Source: Flavobacteriales bacterium UBA7519
Lineage (GTDB): Bacteria; Bacteroidota; Bacteroidia; Flavobacteriales; Weeksellaceae
Length of the DNA stretch: 7,368 nt
Direction of reading: 5' to 3'
NCBI GenBank assembly: GCA_002476905.1
Contig: DLND01000061.1
Location: forward strand, 1-7,368
Made by a program: the position numbers and the translations under genes. Positions within the stretch are counted from its first letter, which is position 1, and each line of letters begins with the position of its first letter. The notes under the pieces were generated by a model. That model worked only from the letters and a program-made list of their open reading frames with translations, was not told where the DNA came from and searched no databases. Shown in pieces: positions 1 through 7,368 of this stretch.

Positions 1-123
1 AATTTCTGCACTGTCGTTGGCAGAATGACATATAAAATCCAACTTTACGACCCGCGCAAATCCAAACTATTATTTTTCCCTAAAAATAAATCAAATAAAC
101 ACATAACATAAATTTAATTCTCC

Positions 124-198
124 CTAAAATCTATTACGACACGTCCCAGGTACCTCCGGACACGTGCCACCGCCAGTCTCGTGTCCCAGTCCCAGCAT
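124..198 (-). CDS. speculative 24-residue micro-ORF inside the GC-rich patch
   Basis: An ATG at 198-196 opens a 24-codon frame ending in TAG at 126-124. The peptide is rich in Gly, Thr, Pro and Cys, with the stretch GGGTCPEVPGTC at residues 9-20 carrying two cysteines. There is no ribosome-binding site and no recognisable family. Its composition follows from the GC-rich repeats it overlaps, so it may well be untranslated. I list it only because the patch is unexplained. Confidence 0.08.
   Translation of the reverse strand: MLGLGHETGGGTCPEVPGTCRNRF
136..196. repeat. GC-rich structured patch with internal direct and inverted repeats
   Basis: About 68% G+C inside DNA that is otherwise strongly AT-rich. 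GACACG occurs at 138-143 and 159-164, and its inverse CGTGTC at 180-185, so the three copies start exactly 21 bases apart. GTCCCAG occurs three times (143-149, 183-189, 189-195). GGACACG (158-164) can pair with CGTGTCC (180-186) as a 7-bp stem with a 15-base loop. Palindromes AGGTACCT (148-155), TCCGGA (155-160) and CACGTG (161-166) lie side by side. It may be a small interspersed repeat, a structured RNA or a protein-binding site; the sequence does not decide between these. Confidence 0.4.
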
Positions 199-283
199 TA
201 GGCTAAAAAACTTTGGTTTTGCAGTAATGATAAAAAGGCAGCTATAAAATATAATTAGTGACTCAATGATTCCAAAAAATAAC

Positions 284-314
284 AAAAAAAACCGTCCTAT
301 AAAATAGAACGGTT
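284..314 (-). terminator. rho-independent terminator of groES-groEL
   Basis: On the minus strand an 11-bp stem (314-304 pairing with 300-290, including one G-U pair) closes a 3-base loop (303-301) and is followed by an unbroken run of eight T (291-284, its start shared with the stem). It begins 25 bases after the groEL stop codon, which fits the end of the chaperonin transcript. Confidence 0.92.
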
Positions 315-339
315 TATATATTGTTTCGGTCGGTGACCG

Positions 340-2062
<1,723 letters not shown>

Positions 2063-2066
2063 AATT

Positions 2067-2345
2067 TTACCCAATTATTCCTAAAAGGTCTCCTTCTTTT
2101 ACAATTAAATAATCTTTGCCTTCAAATTTTAGTTCAGTTCCGGAGTATTTTCCATAAAGAACTTTGTCACCCACTTTTACAGTTGTAGGTTCATCTTTTT
2201 TACCGGGACCTACTGCTACTACGGTACCTTCTTGTGGTTTTTCCTTTGCGGTGTCCGGAATAATGATTCCTGATGCTGTTTTAGTTTCAGCTGGAGTTGG
2301 TTCTACCAAAACTCTGTCTGCTAATGGTTTAAAATTTACTGACAT
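2067..2345 (-). CDS. groES: 10-kDa co-chaperonin GroES (Hsp10)
   Basis: Forms the seven-subunit lid that caps GroEL and closes the folding chamber. At 92 residues it has the usual family size. It opens with [12 protein letters not shown] (5-16), the conserved first strand. The mobile loop follows at about 17-33, and its hydrophobic tripeptide III (27-29) before P30 is the GroEL-contact motif. GTVVAVGPG (40-48) leads into the roof hairpin, and [14 protein letters not shown] (59-72) and the C-terminal [14 protein letters not shown] (78-91) are typical. The start is the conserved MSVNFKP; the leader is A/T-rich without a Shine-Dalgarno. It is first in the groES-groEL operon, and an unusual repeat-bearing upstream region (2346-2583) suggests stress control. 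Confidence 0.98.
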   Translation of the reverse strand: MSVNFKPLADRVLVEPTPAETKTASGIIIPDTAKEKPQEGTVVAVGPGKKDEPTTVKVGDKVLYGKYSGTELKFEGKDYLIVKEGDLLGIIG

Positions 2346-2386
2346 ATTATTATAAATTTTTAAATGTTATTCTGCCACAGACTTCT

Positions 2387-2401
2387 CCAAGATTGTGCCA
2401 A
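2387..2401 (-). promoter_or_regulatory. possible sigma-54-like promoter of groES
   Basis: Minus strand reads TTGGCACAATCTTGG. TTGGCAC is a full match to the -24 half of the RpoN consensus (YTGGCAC-N5-TTGC). The -12 half is weak: TTGG instead of TTGC and one base too close. It lies 42-56 bases upstream of the groES ATG, so a transcript of about 30 leader bases would result. Treat it as a hypothesis; a divergent housekeeping promoter is an alternative. Confidence 0.25.
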
Positions 2402-2430
2402 TAGAACCAGAGGCGAGAAGCTGGAAATAA

Positions 2431-2480
2431 GATGTTAAAATTTGGCAGACTTTAGATAATGATGTGAAATTTTGGCAGAT
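2431..2480. repeat. two 20-base repeats with 30-base period upstream of groES
   Basis: GATGTTAAAATTTGGCAGAC (2431-2450) and GATGTGAAATTTTGGCAGAT (2461-2480) match at 17 of 20 positions and start exactly 30 bases apart, close to three DNA helical turns, which would place two bound proteins on the same face. They lie 86-135 bases upstream of the groES start. I infer tandem operator or enhancer sites for a stress regulator; no regulator is identified. Confidence 0.55.
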
Positions 2481-2583
2481 TTTTAATTTTAAAATGTGTC
2501 GTTTTTCAATACTCCAGACGTGCTTGATGTTTTTGAATTTTATAATTCTTACATAAAACTACTTAGAAGTGACACTTTTATAA

Positions 2584-3594
2584 CTAATGAATATCAAACC
2601 AAAGTCTTTCACCTTCAAGATGCAGGTTTGTTTCAAAATTATTAGTAAAAAGGGCGCCGGTTCCTAATCCTTGTGGCATCGGATTGTTTTTGGTGTAAGT
2701 GTACTGCGCTATAGCATTGAGACCGATGTTGCTTTCCAAAGCAGAAGTTATCCACCAGCCGATATTATTTTGTTCTGCCAAATCTATCCATTCGTCAGAG
2801 CCAGAAAATCCGCCAACCAAAGCTGGTTTCAGAATAATATATTGCGGCTTGATTTCTTTTATTAATGTTTTCTTAGATTCATAATTCAGAACACCAATCA
2901 GTTCCTCATCCAAAGCAATGGGCGTTGGCGTAGAATGACAAAGTTCTGCCATAGCTTTCCAGTTTCCGGCCTTAATGGGCTGCTCGATTGAATGGATATC
3001 CAATTCTGCCAATTCTTGTAAAACAACTTTAGCTTGTTCTGGGGAGAATGCACCATTGGCATCTACACGCAGTTCAATTTTATCTTTAGGAAATTGTTCC
3101 CGGAGCGATTTTAGAATTTGTTTCTCAGAATTCCAATCGACACCGATTTTTAGTTTGATACAGGAAAATCCTTGGCTCAGCTTTTCTTGCAATTGTTCTT
3201 TCATATAATCGGAAGTTCCCATCCAAATCAGTCCATTGATTTTAATCGAATCTTTTCCATCCGTAAAATCGCTTGGGAAGTAGACATCGCCCTGATGTTG
3301 CAGATTGAAAAGCGCCTGCTCAACACCAAAAATTATCGAAGGATGATTGACAAGTTCTTCGCGCAAATCATCGATGCTGAGGTTGATGTTTCGGCAAGTC
3401 CATTCCAGTGCTGCTTCATAATCATCATCGTCATCAAAACTCAGTCCTCGGAATAATGCGCACTCACCAATTCCTTTTTTGTCATCTTCAAAAACTTCTA
3501 TAAAATAAGTTTCTTTGGTGTTGAGAACGCCTCTGGAGGTTCCGCTAGGACGTTTAAAATTGAGCGTGTAAGGGTAAAATTTTGCCGTTTTCAT
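2584..3594 (-). CDS. menC: o-succinylbenzoate synthase MenC (enolase superfamily)
   Basis: Dehydrates SHCHC to o-succinylbenzoate in menaquinone synthesis; menaquinone is the respiratory quinone of this phylum. The 336 residues show an N-terminal capping domain (about 1-115, with GECALFRGLSF at 43-53 and an odd run of five Asp at 54-58) and a TIM-barrel domain. The catalytic set is complete: KLK with K147 and K149, metal ligands D178 (RVDAN), E204 (IEQP) and D229 (ALDEE), and the acid/base lysine K256 (ILKP). SALESNIGLNAIAQY (284-298) and the GLGTGALFTNNFE end are typical of Bacteroidota MenC. A related dipeptide epimerase is the main alternative, but these motifs favour MenC. No other men gene is in view. 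The start directly abuts the T-tract of the fbp terminator, leaving almost no leader. Confidence 0.92.
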   Translation of the reverse strand: MKTAKFYPYTLNFKRPSGTSRGVLNTKETYFIEVFEDDKKGIGECALFRGLSFDDDDDYEAALEWTCRNINLSIDDLREELVNHPSIIFGVEQALFNLQHQGDVYFPSDFTDGKDSIKINGLIWMGTSDYMKEQLQEKLSQGFSCIKLKIGVDWNSEKQILKSLREQFPKDKIELRVDANGAFSPEQAKVVLQELAELDIHSIEQPIKAGNWKAMAELCHSTPTPIALDEELIGVLNYESKKTLIKEIKPQYIILKPALVGGFSGSDEWIDLAEQNNIGWWITSALESNIGLNAIAQYTYTKNNPMPQGLGTGALFTNNFETNLHLEGERLWFDIH

Positions 3595-3598
3595 TTCA

Positions 3599-3606
3599 CA
3601 AAAATA
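3599..3606 (-). promoter_or_regulatory. possible menC -7 box inside the fbp terminator T-tract
   Basis: Minus strand TATTTTTG (3606-3599) is a perfect TAnnTTTG. Only four bases (TGAA) separate it from the menC ATG, so a transcript starting at the usual distance would be leaderless or nearly so. No TTTG/TTG -33 box sits at the proper 17-23-base spacing (GTTTCC is there at a shorter distance), and the box is formed by the terminator T run, so it may be coincidental. Confidence 0.25.
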
Positions 3607-3633
3607 AGAAAAGACCGGGGGAAACCGGTCTTT
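3600..3633 (-). terminator. rho-independent terminator of fbp
   Basis: On the minus strand AAAGACCGG (3633-3625) pairs perfectly with CCGGTCTTT (3618-3610) around a 6-base loop, followed by TCTTATTTTT. It lies 24 bases after the fbp TAG stop and ends just before the menC start, which separates the two transcripts or attenuates readthrough into menC. Confidence 0.9.
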
Positions 3634-3657
3634 ATGATTAAGTCTTTGATGTCAATA

Positions 3658-4677
3658 CTAATTTTTAACCACAGCTTTTGCCATAAACTCCTCAGCTTTG
3701 GTTACCATCGCGGCACTGCCACAGAAAAAAGGCACACGCTGATGGAGTTCCGTAGGCTCAATTTCCATAATTCTTCGGAAACCGTCGCTGCATTTTCCGC
3801 CAGCCTGCTCTGCCAAAAATGCCATTGGATTACATTCATACAATAATCTAAGTTTTCCATTAGGCGATTGCGAAGTAGAAGGGTAGATATATATGCCGCC
3901 TTTCAGCATATTTCGGTGGAAATCTGAAACCAATGAACCAATGTAACGTGATGTGTAAGGTCTGTCGCCTTCTTCTTCCTGGCAATATTTGATATAATCT
4001 TTTACACCTTGTGGAAATTTAACATAATTCCCTTCATTGATTGAATAGATTTTTCCGGAAGTTGGAAATTTAATGTTTTTATGAGAAAGATAATAAGTTC
4101 CGATAGAAGGATCAAGTGTAAAACCATTCACACCATTTCCTGTTGTATAAACAATCATTGTAGATGAGCCATAAACCACATAACCTGCAGCTACTTGATT
4201 CACTCCTTTCTGAAGGAAATCTCTTAGCTCAACAGGACTTCCCGGTGAGGTAACGCGTCTGTAAATGGAAAAAATCGTTCCTACAGAAACGTTCACATCA
4301 ATATTTGAAGAACCATCTAAAGGGTCGATTAAAACCACATATTTGCTAAGATGCGCATTTTCTGTACACTTGATTTCGATAAAATCATCACTTTCTTCAG
4401 ATGCGATGCCGCACACCACTTCCCGCTGAGACAGTGCTGCAATAAAAATATCGTTTGCCAAAACGTCCAACTTCTGTTGCTCTTCGCCTTGGATGTTTTC
4501 GGTTCCGACTTTTCCAATAATATCTGCAATTCCTGCTTTGTTGACTTCCCGGTTTACGACTTTTGTGGCAATCCTGATGGAGCTGATTAGCCTGGAAAGT
4601 TCTCCTGTAGAATATTTGAAATCGTCTTGTTTTTCAATAATAAACTCTCCTAGAGTCTGTAAAGCTTGGTGTGACAT
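3658..4677 (-). CDS. fbp: class I fructose-1,6-bisphosphatase
   Basis: Hydrolyses fructose 1,6-bisphosphate to fructose 6-phosphate, the committed gluconeogenic step, in the cytosol; Mg-dependent. The 339-residue length matches the class I (eukaryote/E. coli-type) family. Metal and catalytic residues are present: E94/E95 in ASEESD, D118 and D121 in IDPLDGSSN (117-125), and E281 in [17 protein letters not shown]. The substrate-phosphate region [22 protein letters not shown] (245-266) is intact. The N-terminal start [14 protein letters not shown] lies 22 bases after a good -7 box, so the start is well supported. The leader has no Shine-Dalgarno. It is divergent from the aspartate kinase gene and ends at its own hairpin. 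Allosteric control by AMP cannot be judged from the sequence with confidence. Confidence 0.98.
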   Translation of the reverse strand: MSHQALQTLGEFIIEKQDDFKYSTGELSRLISSIRIATKVVNREVNKAGIADIIGKVGTENIQGEEQQKLDVLANDIFIAALSQREVVCGIASEESDDFIEIKCTENAHLSKYVVLIDPLDGSSNIDVNVSVGTIFSIYRRVTSPGSPVELRDFLQKGVNQVAAGYVVYGSSTMIVYTTGNGVNGFTLDPSIGTYYLSHKNIKFPTSGKIYSINEGNYVKFPQGVKDYIKYCQEEEGDRPYTSRYIGSLVSDFHRNMLKGGIYIYPSTSQSPNGKLRLLYECNPMAFLAEQAGGKCSDGFRRIMEIEPTELHQRVPFFCGSAAMVTKAEEFMAKAVVKN

Positions 4678-4698
4678 TGTATTAATTTTGGGGTTTTA

Positions 4699-4729
4699 CA
4701 AATCTAATTTATTTTTTAATGTCTTGAAA
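4699..4729 (-). promoter_or_regulatory. fbp promoter (Bacteroidota -33/-7 type)
   Basis: Minus strand TTTC (4729-4726), a 19-base spacer, then TAGATTTG (4706-4699), a perfect TAnnTTTG -7 box. The box ends 21 bases before the fbp ATG, giving a short leader of roughly 15 bases. The -33 box differs from TTTG at its last base. Confidence 0.65.
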
Positions 4730-4819
4730 CAGATTTATCTATTGTTGATAATAATCATTTATTTTCCGTTAATATCGTTTCATTCTGAACAATGTTTTTC
4801 TTAGGAAAAGCAAACTTCC

Positions 4820-4850
4820 TTTCATATATCATGCATTATTAATATTTTTG
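4820..4850 (+). promoter_or_regulatory. aspartate kinase operon promoter (Bacteroidota -33/-7 type)
   Basis: TTTC (4820-4823), a 19-base spacer, then TATTTTTG (4843-4850), a perfect TAnnTTTG. It has the same TTTC-N19 architecture as the divergent fbp promoter. The leader to the ATG at 4915 would be about 60 bases and very AT-rich. No leader-peptide, T-box or lysine-riboswitch architecture is visible in so short a leader. Confidence 0.6.
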
Positions 4851-4914
4851 AATTTTAATTTGAAAATTATAATTTAAATTTACTAAAGTAACAGTCTGAA
4901 CAACAATTGATCTA

Positions 4915-6153
4915 ATGAAAGTTTACAAATTTGGAGGAGCATCTGTAAAAGATGCGGAAAGTGTGAAAAATGTAGCCTTGGTTCTGGAAACACAAGGATT
5001 TGAAAAATGTCTGCTGGTAGTGTCTGCAATGGGTAAAACCACGAATGCATTGGAAAAAGTTGTTGAGTTTTACTTTAAGAAACAAGATTATCAATCCGAG
5101 ATTGAAACCATCAAGCAAAATCATATCGAGATTGCCAAAGGCTTATTCAGTGATAACCACGCTGTTTTCGGAGAGATTTCTTTATTTTTTGATGATATAG
5201 ATTCTTTCCTTAGAAGAAATAAATCCCCAAATTATAACTTTGTGTATGACCAAGTGGTAAGCTGTGGCGAGATGATTTCTTCCAAAATCCTCAGCGAATA
5301 TCTTAACGAAATTCAGTTCTTCAACCATTGGCTGGATGCGAGAGATTACATTAAAACCGATAGTAATTATAGAGAAGGAATCGTAAACTGGCAAGAAACA
5401 GAACAGAATATTGCAAAATTGGATAAAATCAATTGCTACGTAACACAAGGTTTCATAGGCTCGGAAAGCAATAACTTTACCGTAACATTGGGAAGAGAAG
5501 GGTCCGATTATACCGCGGCGATTTTTGCATATTGTCTTAATGCCGATGAAATGACTATCTGGAAAGATGTTCCTGGTGTGATGACAGGTGATCCAAGAAA
5601 ATTCGAGAATGTGGAATTGTTGTCTCATATTTCTTACGAAGAAGCCATTGAAATGGCGTATTATGGTGCTTCGGTGATTCACCCGAAAACACTTCAGCCA
5701 CTAAAACAGAAGAATATTCCGTTCTACGTAAAATCTTTTGTGGAACCGAAAAAGCCCGGAACCAAAGTTGGAAATTCCGAAGAGAATGAATTAACGGAAA
5801 GCTATATTCTGAAAGAAAATCAAACCCTCCTTAATGTAGAAACCAGAGATTTTTCCTTTATAGCAGAAGATCACATGAGTTTGATATTCAAATTATTGGC
5901 GAAATATAAAATCAAAGTTTCTCTGATGCAAAATTCCGCAATTTCACTGGCTTTATGTCTTGAAGACAAATTTGGCAATGTGAATGATCTAAATGAGGAA
6001 TTGCAACAAAGTTTCATTACACAAATGACAAAAAACGTATCACTATTCACGGTCAGAAATGTCAATTTAGACACGCTGGATCAATTTTATAAAGATAAAA
6101 AAGTCCTGTTAGAACAGATTTCCAAGAAAACGTTCCAAATGGTGACTATTTAA
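4915..6153 (+). CDS. monofunctional aspartate kinase
   Basis: Phosphorylates L-aspartate to 4-phosphoaspartate, the first step toward lysine/diaminopimelate, threonine and methionine. The 412 residues contain an N-terminal amino-acid kinase domain (about 1-275): KFGGAS (5-10), VSAMGKTTN (36-44), SCGEM (116-120), GREGSDYTAA (193-202), WKDVPGVMTGDPR (216-228) and YGASVIHPKTLQP (250-262). The C-terminal part (about 300-412) looks like two compact ACT regulatory modules; NQTLL (302-306) and the following stretch align by eye with the E. coli LysC (AKIII) ACT region. KFGGAS replaces the common KFGGTS, and GREGSD the common GRGGSD. There is no homoserine dehydrogenase fusion. Feedback inhibition is likely, but the effector cannot be read off. 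It is probably co-transcribed with the acyltransferase 5 bases downstream. Confidence 0.96.
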   Translation: MKVYKFGGASVKDAESVKNVALVLETQGFEKCLLVVSAMGKTTNALEKVVEFYFKKQDYQSEIETIKQNHIEIAKGLFSDNHAVFGEISLFFDDIDSFLRRNKSPNYNFVYDQVVSCGEMISSKILSEYLNEIQFFNHWLDARDYIKTDSNYREGIVNWQETEQNIAKLDKINCYVTQGFIGSESNNFTVTLGREGSDYTAAIFAYCLNADEMTIWKDVPGVMTGDPRKFENVELLSHISYEEAIEMAYYGASVIHPKTLQPLKQKNIPFYVKSFVEPKKPGTKVGNSEENELTESYILKENQTLLNVETRDFSFIAEDHMSLIFKLLAKYKIKVSLMQNSAISLALCLEDKFGNVNDLNEELQQSFITQMTKNVSLFTVRNVNLDTLDQFYKDKKVLLEQISKKTFQMVTI

Positions 6154-6158
6154 AAACT

Positions 6159-7368
6159 ATGAGCTTAATCTCCAAAGAAGACTTAATAAAAGCGGCGGGA
6201 CTGGATAAAATAGGTTTCCTGAAGAAACCCGTTGCGTCCGCTATAATGAATTTGGCAAAGATCAATGATGTCAATAATCTTTACGACAAACTCAAAAACA
6301 CAGAAGGTGCTGACTTTTTTGATCAATTCGTCAAGGAACAGGGTCTCAGCTATATTGTTTTTGAAGAAGATCTCGCCAAGGTTCCAAAAACAGGTCCTTT
6401 TATTTTGGTTTCTAACCACCCACTTGGTGCAATAGATGGCATCCTGATGTGCAAAATTCTTTTGAAAGTGCGTCCGGATTTTAAAGTGATGGGCAATTTT
6501 CTACTGTCAAAAATTGAACCTATGGCACCTTTTGTAATTTCCGTTAATCCATTTGAGGGGAGAAAAGACGCATTTAACAGCTCATCCGGAATGCGTGAAA
6601 CCCTGAAACATCTACAGGGAGGTGGATGTGTCGGTATATTTCCTGCTGGTGAAGTTTCCAATAAAAATAATGAATATGGCGAAGTCTTGGATAAGCCTTG
6701 GGAAAAAACAGCGCTTAAACTTATCAAAAAAGCCAAGGTTCCTGTAGTTCCGATGTATTTTCACGCTACAAACAGTAAAATTTTCTACAACGTAGCCAAG
6801 CTCCATCCAGATTTGCAGACGATTATGTTGCCAGCGGAAATGATGAAGAAAAGAGAAAAACCTATCAGGATCAGAATTGGCAAACCAATTTCTGTAAAAC
6901 AGTTGGAAGAGGAGGAAAGTATAGAGGAACTCGGCGAATATCTTTATAGGAAGGTCTATATGCTAAAATCTTATTACGAAAAAAGAAAAAGCATCACCGA
7001 AAAGCTGAAATTGCCTAATATGGCGCTCAAACTTCCGATGCTCAAACAAAATAATATTGTTCAGAATATCATAGATGAAACACCGATTGAGGATATCATT
7101 AGTGAAATAGAAGTTTTAAAAAATACTGAAAATAAAAAATTATTTTCCCACGGGGGTTATGACATATTTTTCACAACATCTGCTGAGATTCCTTCCATAA
7201 TGCGGGAGATCGGGAGACAGCGTGAACTGACATTTCGTGCGGTAGGCGAGGGTACAAACCTGCCTTTTGATTTGGACGAATATGATAATCATTACCATCA
7301 CCTTTTTCTTTGGGATAATGCGGAGAAAAAATTGGTTGGGGCGTACAGAATGGCTCTGGGAGCTGAGG
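6159..7368 (+). CDS. bifunctional PlsC/GNAT acyltransferase, OlsF-like aminolipid synthase (incomplete at the 3' end)
   Basis: My translation gives 403 complete codons before the window ends; the family is roughly 600 residues. The N-terminal PlsC-type O-acyltransferase domain (about 60-250) shows NHPLGAIDG (86-94, His87 and Asp93), FEGRK (132-136), FPAGEVS (161-167) and VPVVPMYF (194-201), corresponding to acyltransferase blocks I-IV. A charged linker (about 250-330) leads to a second domain from about 331, with DLDEYDNHYHHLFLWD and GAYRM resembling the OlsB/hemolysin-type GNAT N-acyltransferase fold. This order matches OlsF of Serratia and Flavobacterium johnsoniae, which makes ornithine lipids alone; Bacteroides GlsB/GlsA do the same for glycine lipids as two proteins. 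The head-group amino acid cannot be told here. It starts 5 bases after the aspartate kinase stop, so an operon is likely. No Shine-Dalgarno is visible. Confidence 0.85.
   Translation, partial: MSLISKEDLIKAAGLDKIGFLKKPVASAIMNLAKINDVNNLYDKLKNTEGADFFDQFVKEQGLSYIVFEEDLAKVPKTGPFILVSNHPLGAIDGILMCKILLKVRPDFKVMGNFLLSKIEPMAPFVISVNPFEGRKDAFNSSSGMRETLKHLQGGGCVGIFPAGEVSNKNNEYGEVLDKPWEKTALKLIKKAKVPVVPMYFHATNSKIFYNVAKLHPDLQTIMLPAEMMKKREKPIRIRIGKPISVKQLEEEESIEELGEYLYRKVYMLKSYYEKRKSITEKLKLPNMALKLPMLKQNNIVQNIIDETPIEDIISEIEVLKNTENKKLFSHGGYDIFFTTSAEIPSIMREIGRQRELTFRAVGEGTNLPFDLDEYDNHYHHLFLWDNAEKKLVGAYRMALGAE

Larger units (their letters stand above)
1..283. other. intergenic region without a convincing gene
   Basis: No frame on either strand gives a credible protein here. 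The first 120 bases are AT-rich, with a TTGGCAGA word at 17-24. Positions 137-196 form an abrupt GC-rich patch (41 of 60 bases G or C), annotated separately. After that the sequence returns to AT-rich DNA and runs into the groEL terminator. No perfect Bacteroidota -7 box (TAnnTTTG) was found on the minus strand here. A neighbouring gene beyond the left edge could draw its promoter from this region, but that cannot be judged from the window. Confidence 0.7.
2346..2583 (-). promoter_or_regulatory. groES upstream regulatory region
   Basis: This is 238 bases with no gene. It contains no TAnnTTTG housekeeping -7 box on the minus strand and no CIRCE element (TTAGCACTC-N9-GAGTGCTAA). It does contain a pair of 20-base near-identical repeats (2431-2450 and 2461-2480) and, nearer the gene, a TTGGCAC word (minus strand, 2401-2395). 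A further TGGCAGA lies at 2377-2371 on the minus strand. I infer that the groES promoter lies here and is read by an alternative sigma factor or activator. No clear terminator for the preceding menC gene is visible, so some readthrough is possible. Confidence 0.5.

Noticed and set aside
207..220. AAAAC/GTTTT hairpin considered as a terminator
   Set aside because: Only 5 AT-rich base pairs, no GC core and no proper T run.
2567..2577. AAGTGACACTT palindrome just after menC, considered as a terminator
   Set aside because: The arms are 5 bases with a 1-base centre, and no T run follows on the minus strand.
4493..4804. 103-codon plus-strand frame across the fbp start and promoter
   Set aside because: Most of it is antisense to fbp, and the rest is AT-rich promoter DNA read as Phe/Ile/Leu.
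4784..4903. TCTGAACAA repeated at 4784-4792 and 4895-4903
   Set aside because: A single 9-base match in AT-rich DNA is close to chance and has no symmetry or special placement.
5182..5682. 166-codon open frame on the minus strand inside the aspartate kinase gene
   Set aside because: It is antisense to a well-conserved enzyme with intact motifs, and its translation has no recognisable family or promoter.
6350..6736. 128-codon open frame on the minus strand
   Set aside because: It is antisense to the acyltransferase domain, whose conserved blocks I-IV lie in the plus frame over exactly this stretch.

Overview
The window looks like chromosomal core DNA from a member of the Bacteroidota, most likely a Flavobacteriia/Weeksellaceae-type organism (Chryseobacterium or Elizabethkingia relatives). 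The grounds are AT-rich spacers, starts without Shine-Dalgarno sequences, Bacteroidota-style promoters (TAnnTTTG -7 boxes), and protein sequences typical of this phylum. There is no CRISPR array, tRNA, rRNA, insertion sequence or phage gene.

Layout. Positions 1-339 hold no convincing gene. They contain an AT-rich stretch, a striking 60-base GC-rich patch (about 137-196), and the groEL terminator (284-314). Four genes follow on the minus strand, read right to left: fbp (class I fructose-1,6-bisphosphatase, 4677-3658), an o-succinylbenzoate synthase menC (3594-2584), groES (2345-2067) and groEL (1962-340). A strong hairpin terminator separates fbp from menC. A 238-base regulatory region precedes groES. 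A divergent promoter region (4678-4914) leads to a plus-strand pair: a monofunctional aspartate kinase (4915-6153) and, 5 bases later, a two-domain acyltransferase of the OlsF type (6159 to the window edge, incomplete).

How the genes work together. groES-groEL form the chaperonin operon, with one terminator and apparently non-housekeeping control. fbp (gluconeogenesis) and menC (menaquinone) are metabolic genes that probably have their own promoters. The aspartate kinase opens the lysine/threonine/methionine pathway and is probably co-transcribed with an enzyme expected to make amino-acid-containing membrane lipids (ornithine, glycine or related).

I found no clearly new multi-gene system. 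The points most worth a second look are regulatory or structural: the GC-rich patch, the 30-bp-spaced repeat pair upstream of groES and its near match at the left edge, a terminator overlapping a possible leaderless promoter at menC, and the aspartokinase/aminolipid acyltransferase pairing with its HX5D active-site spacing.
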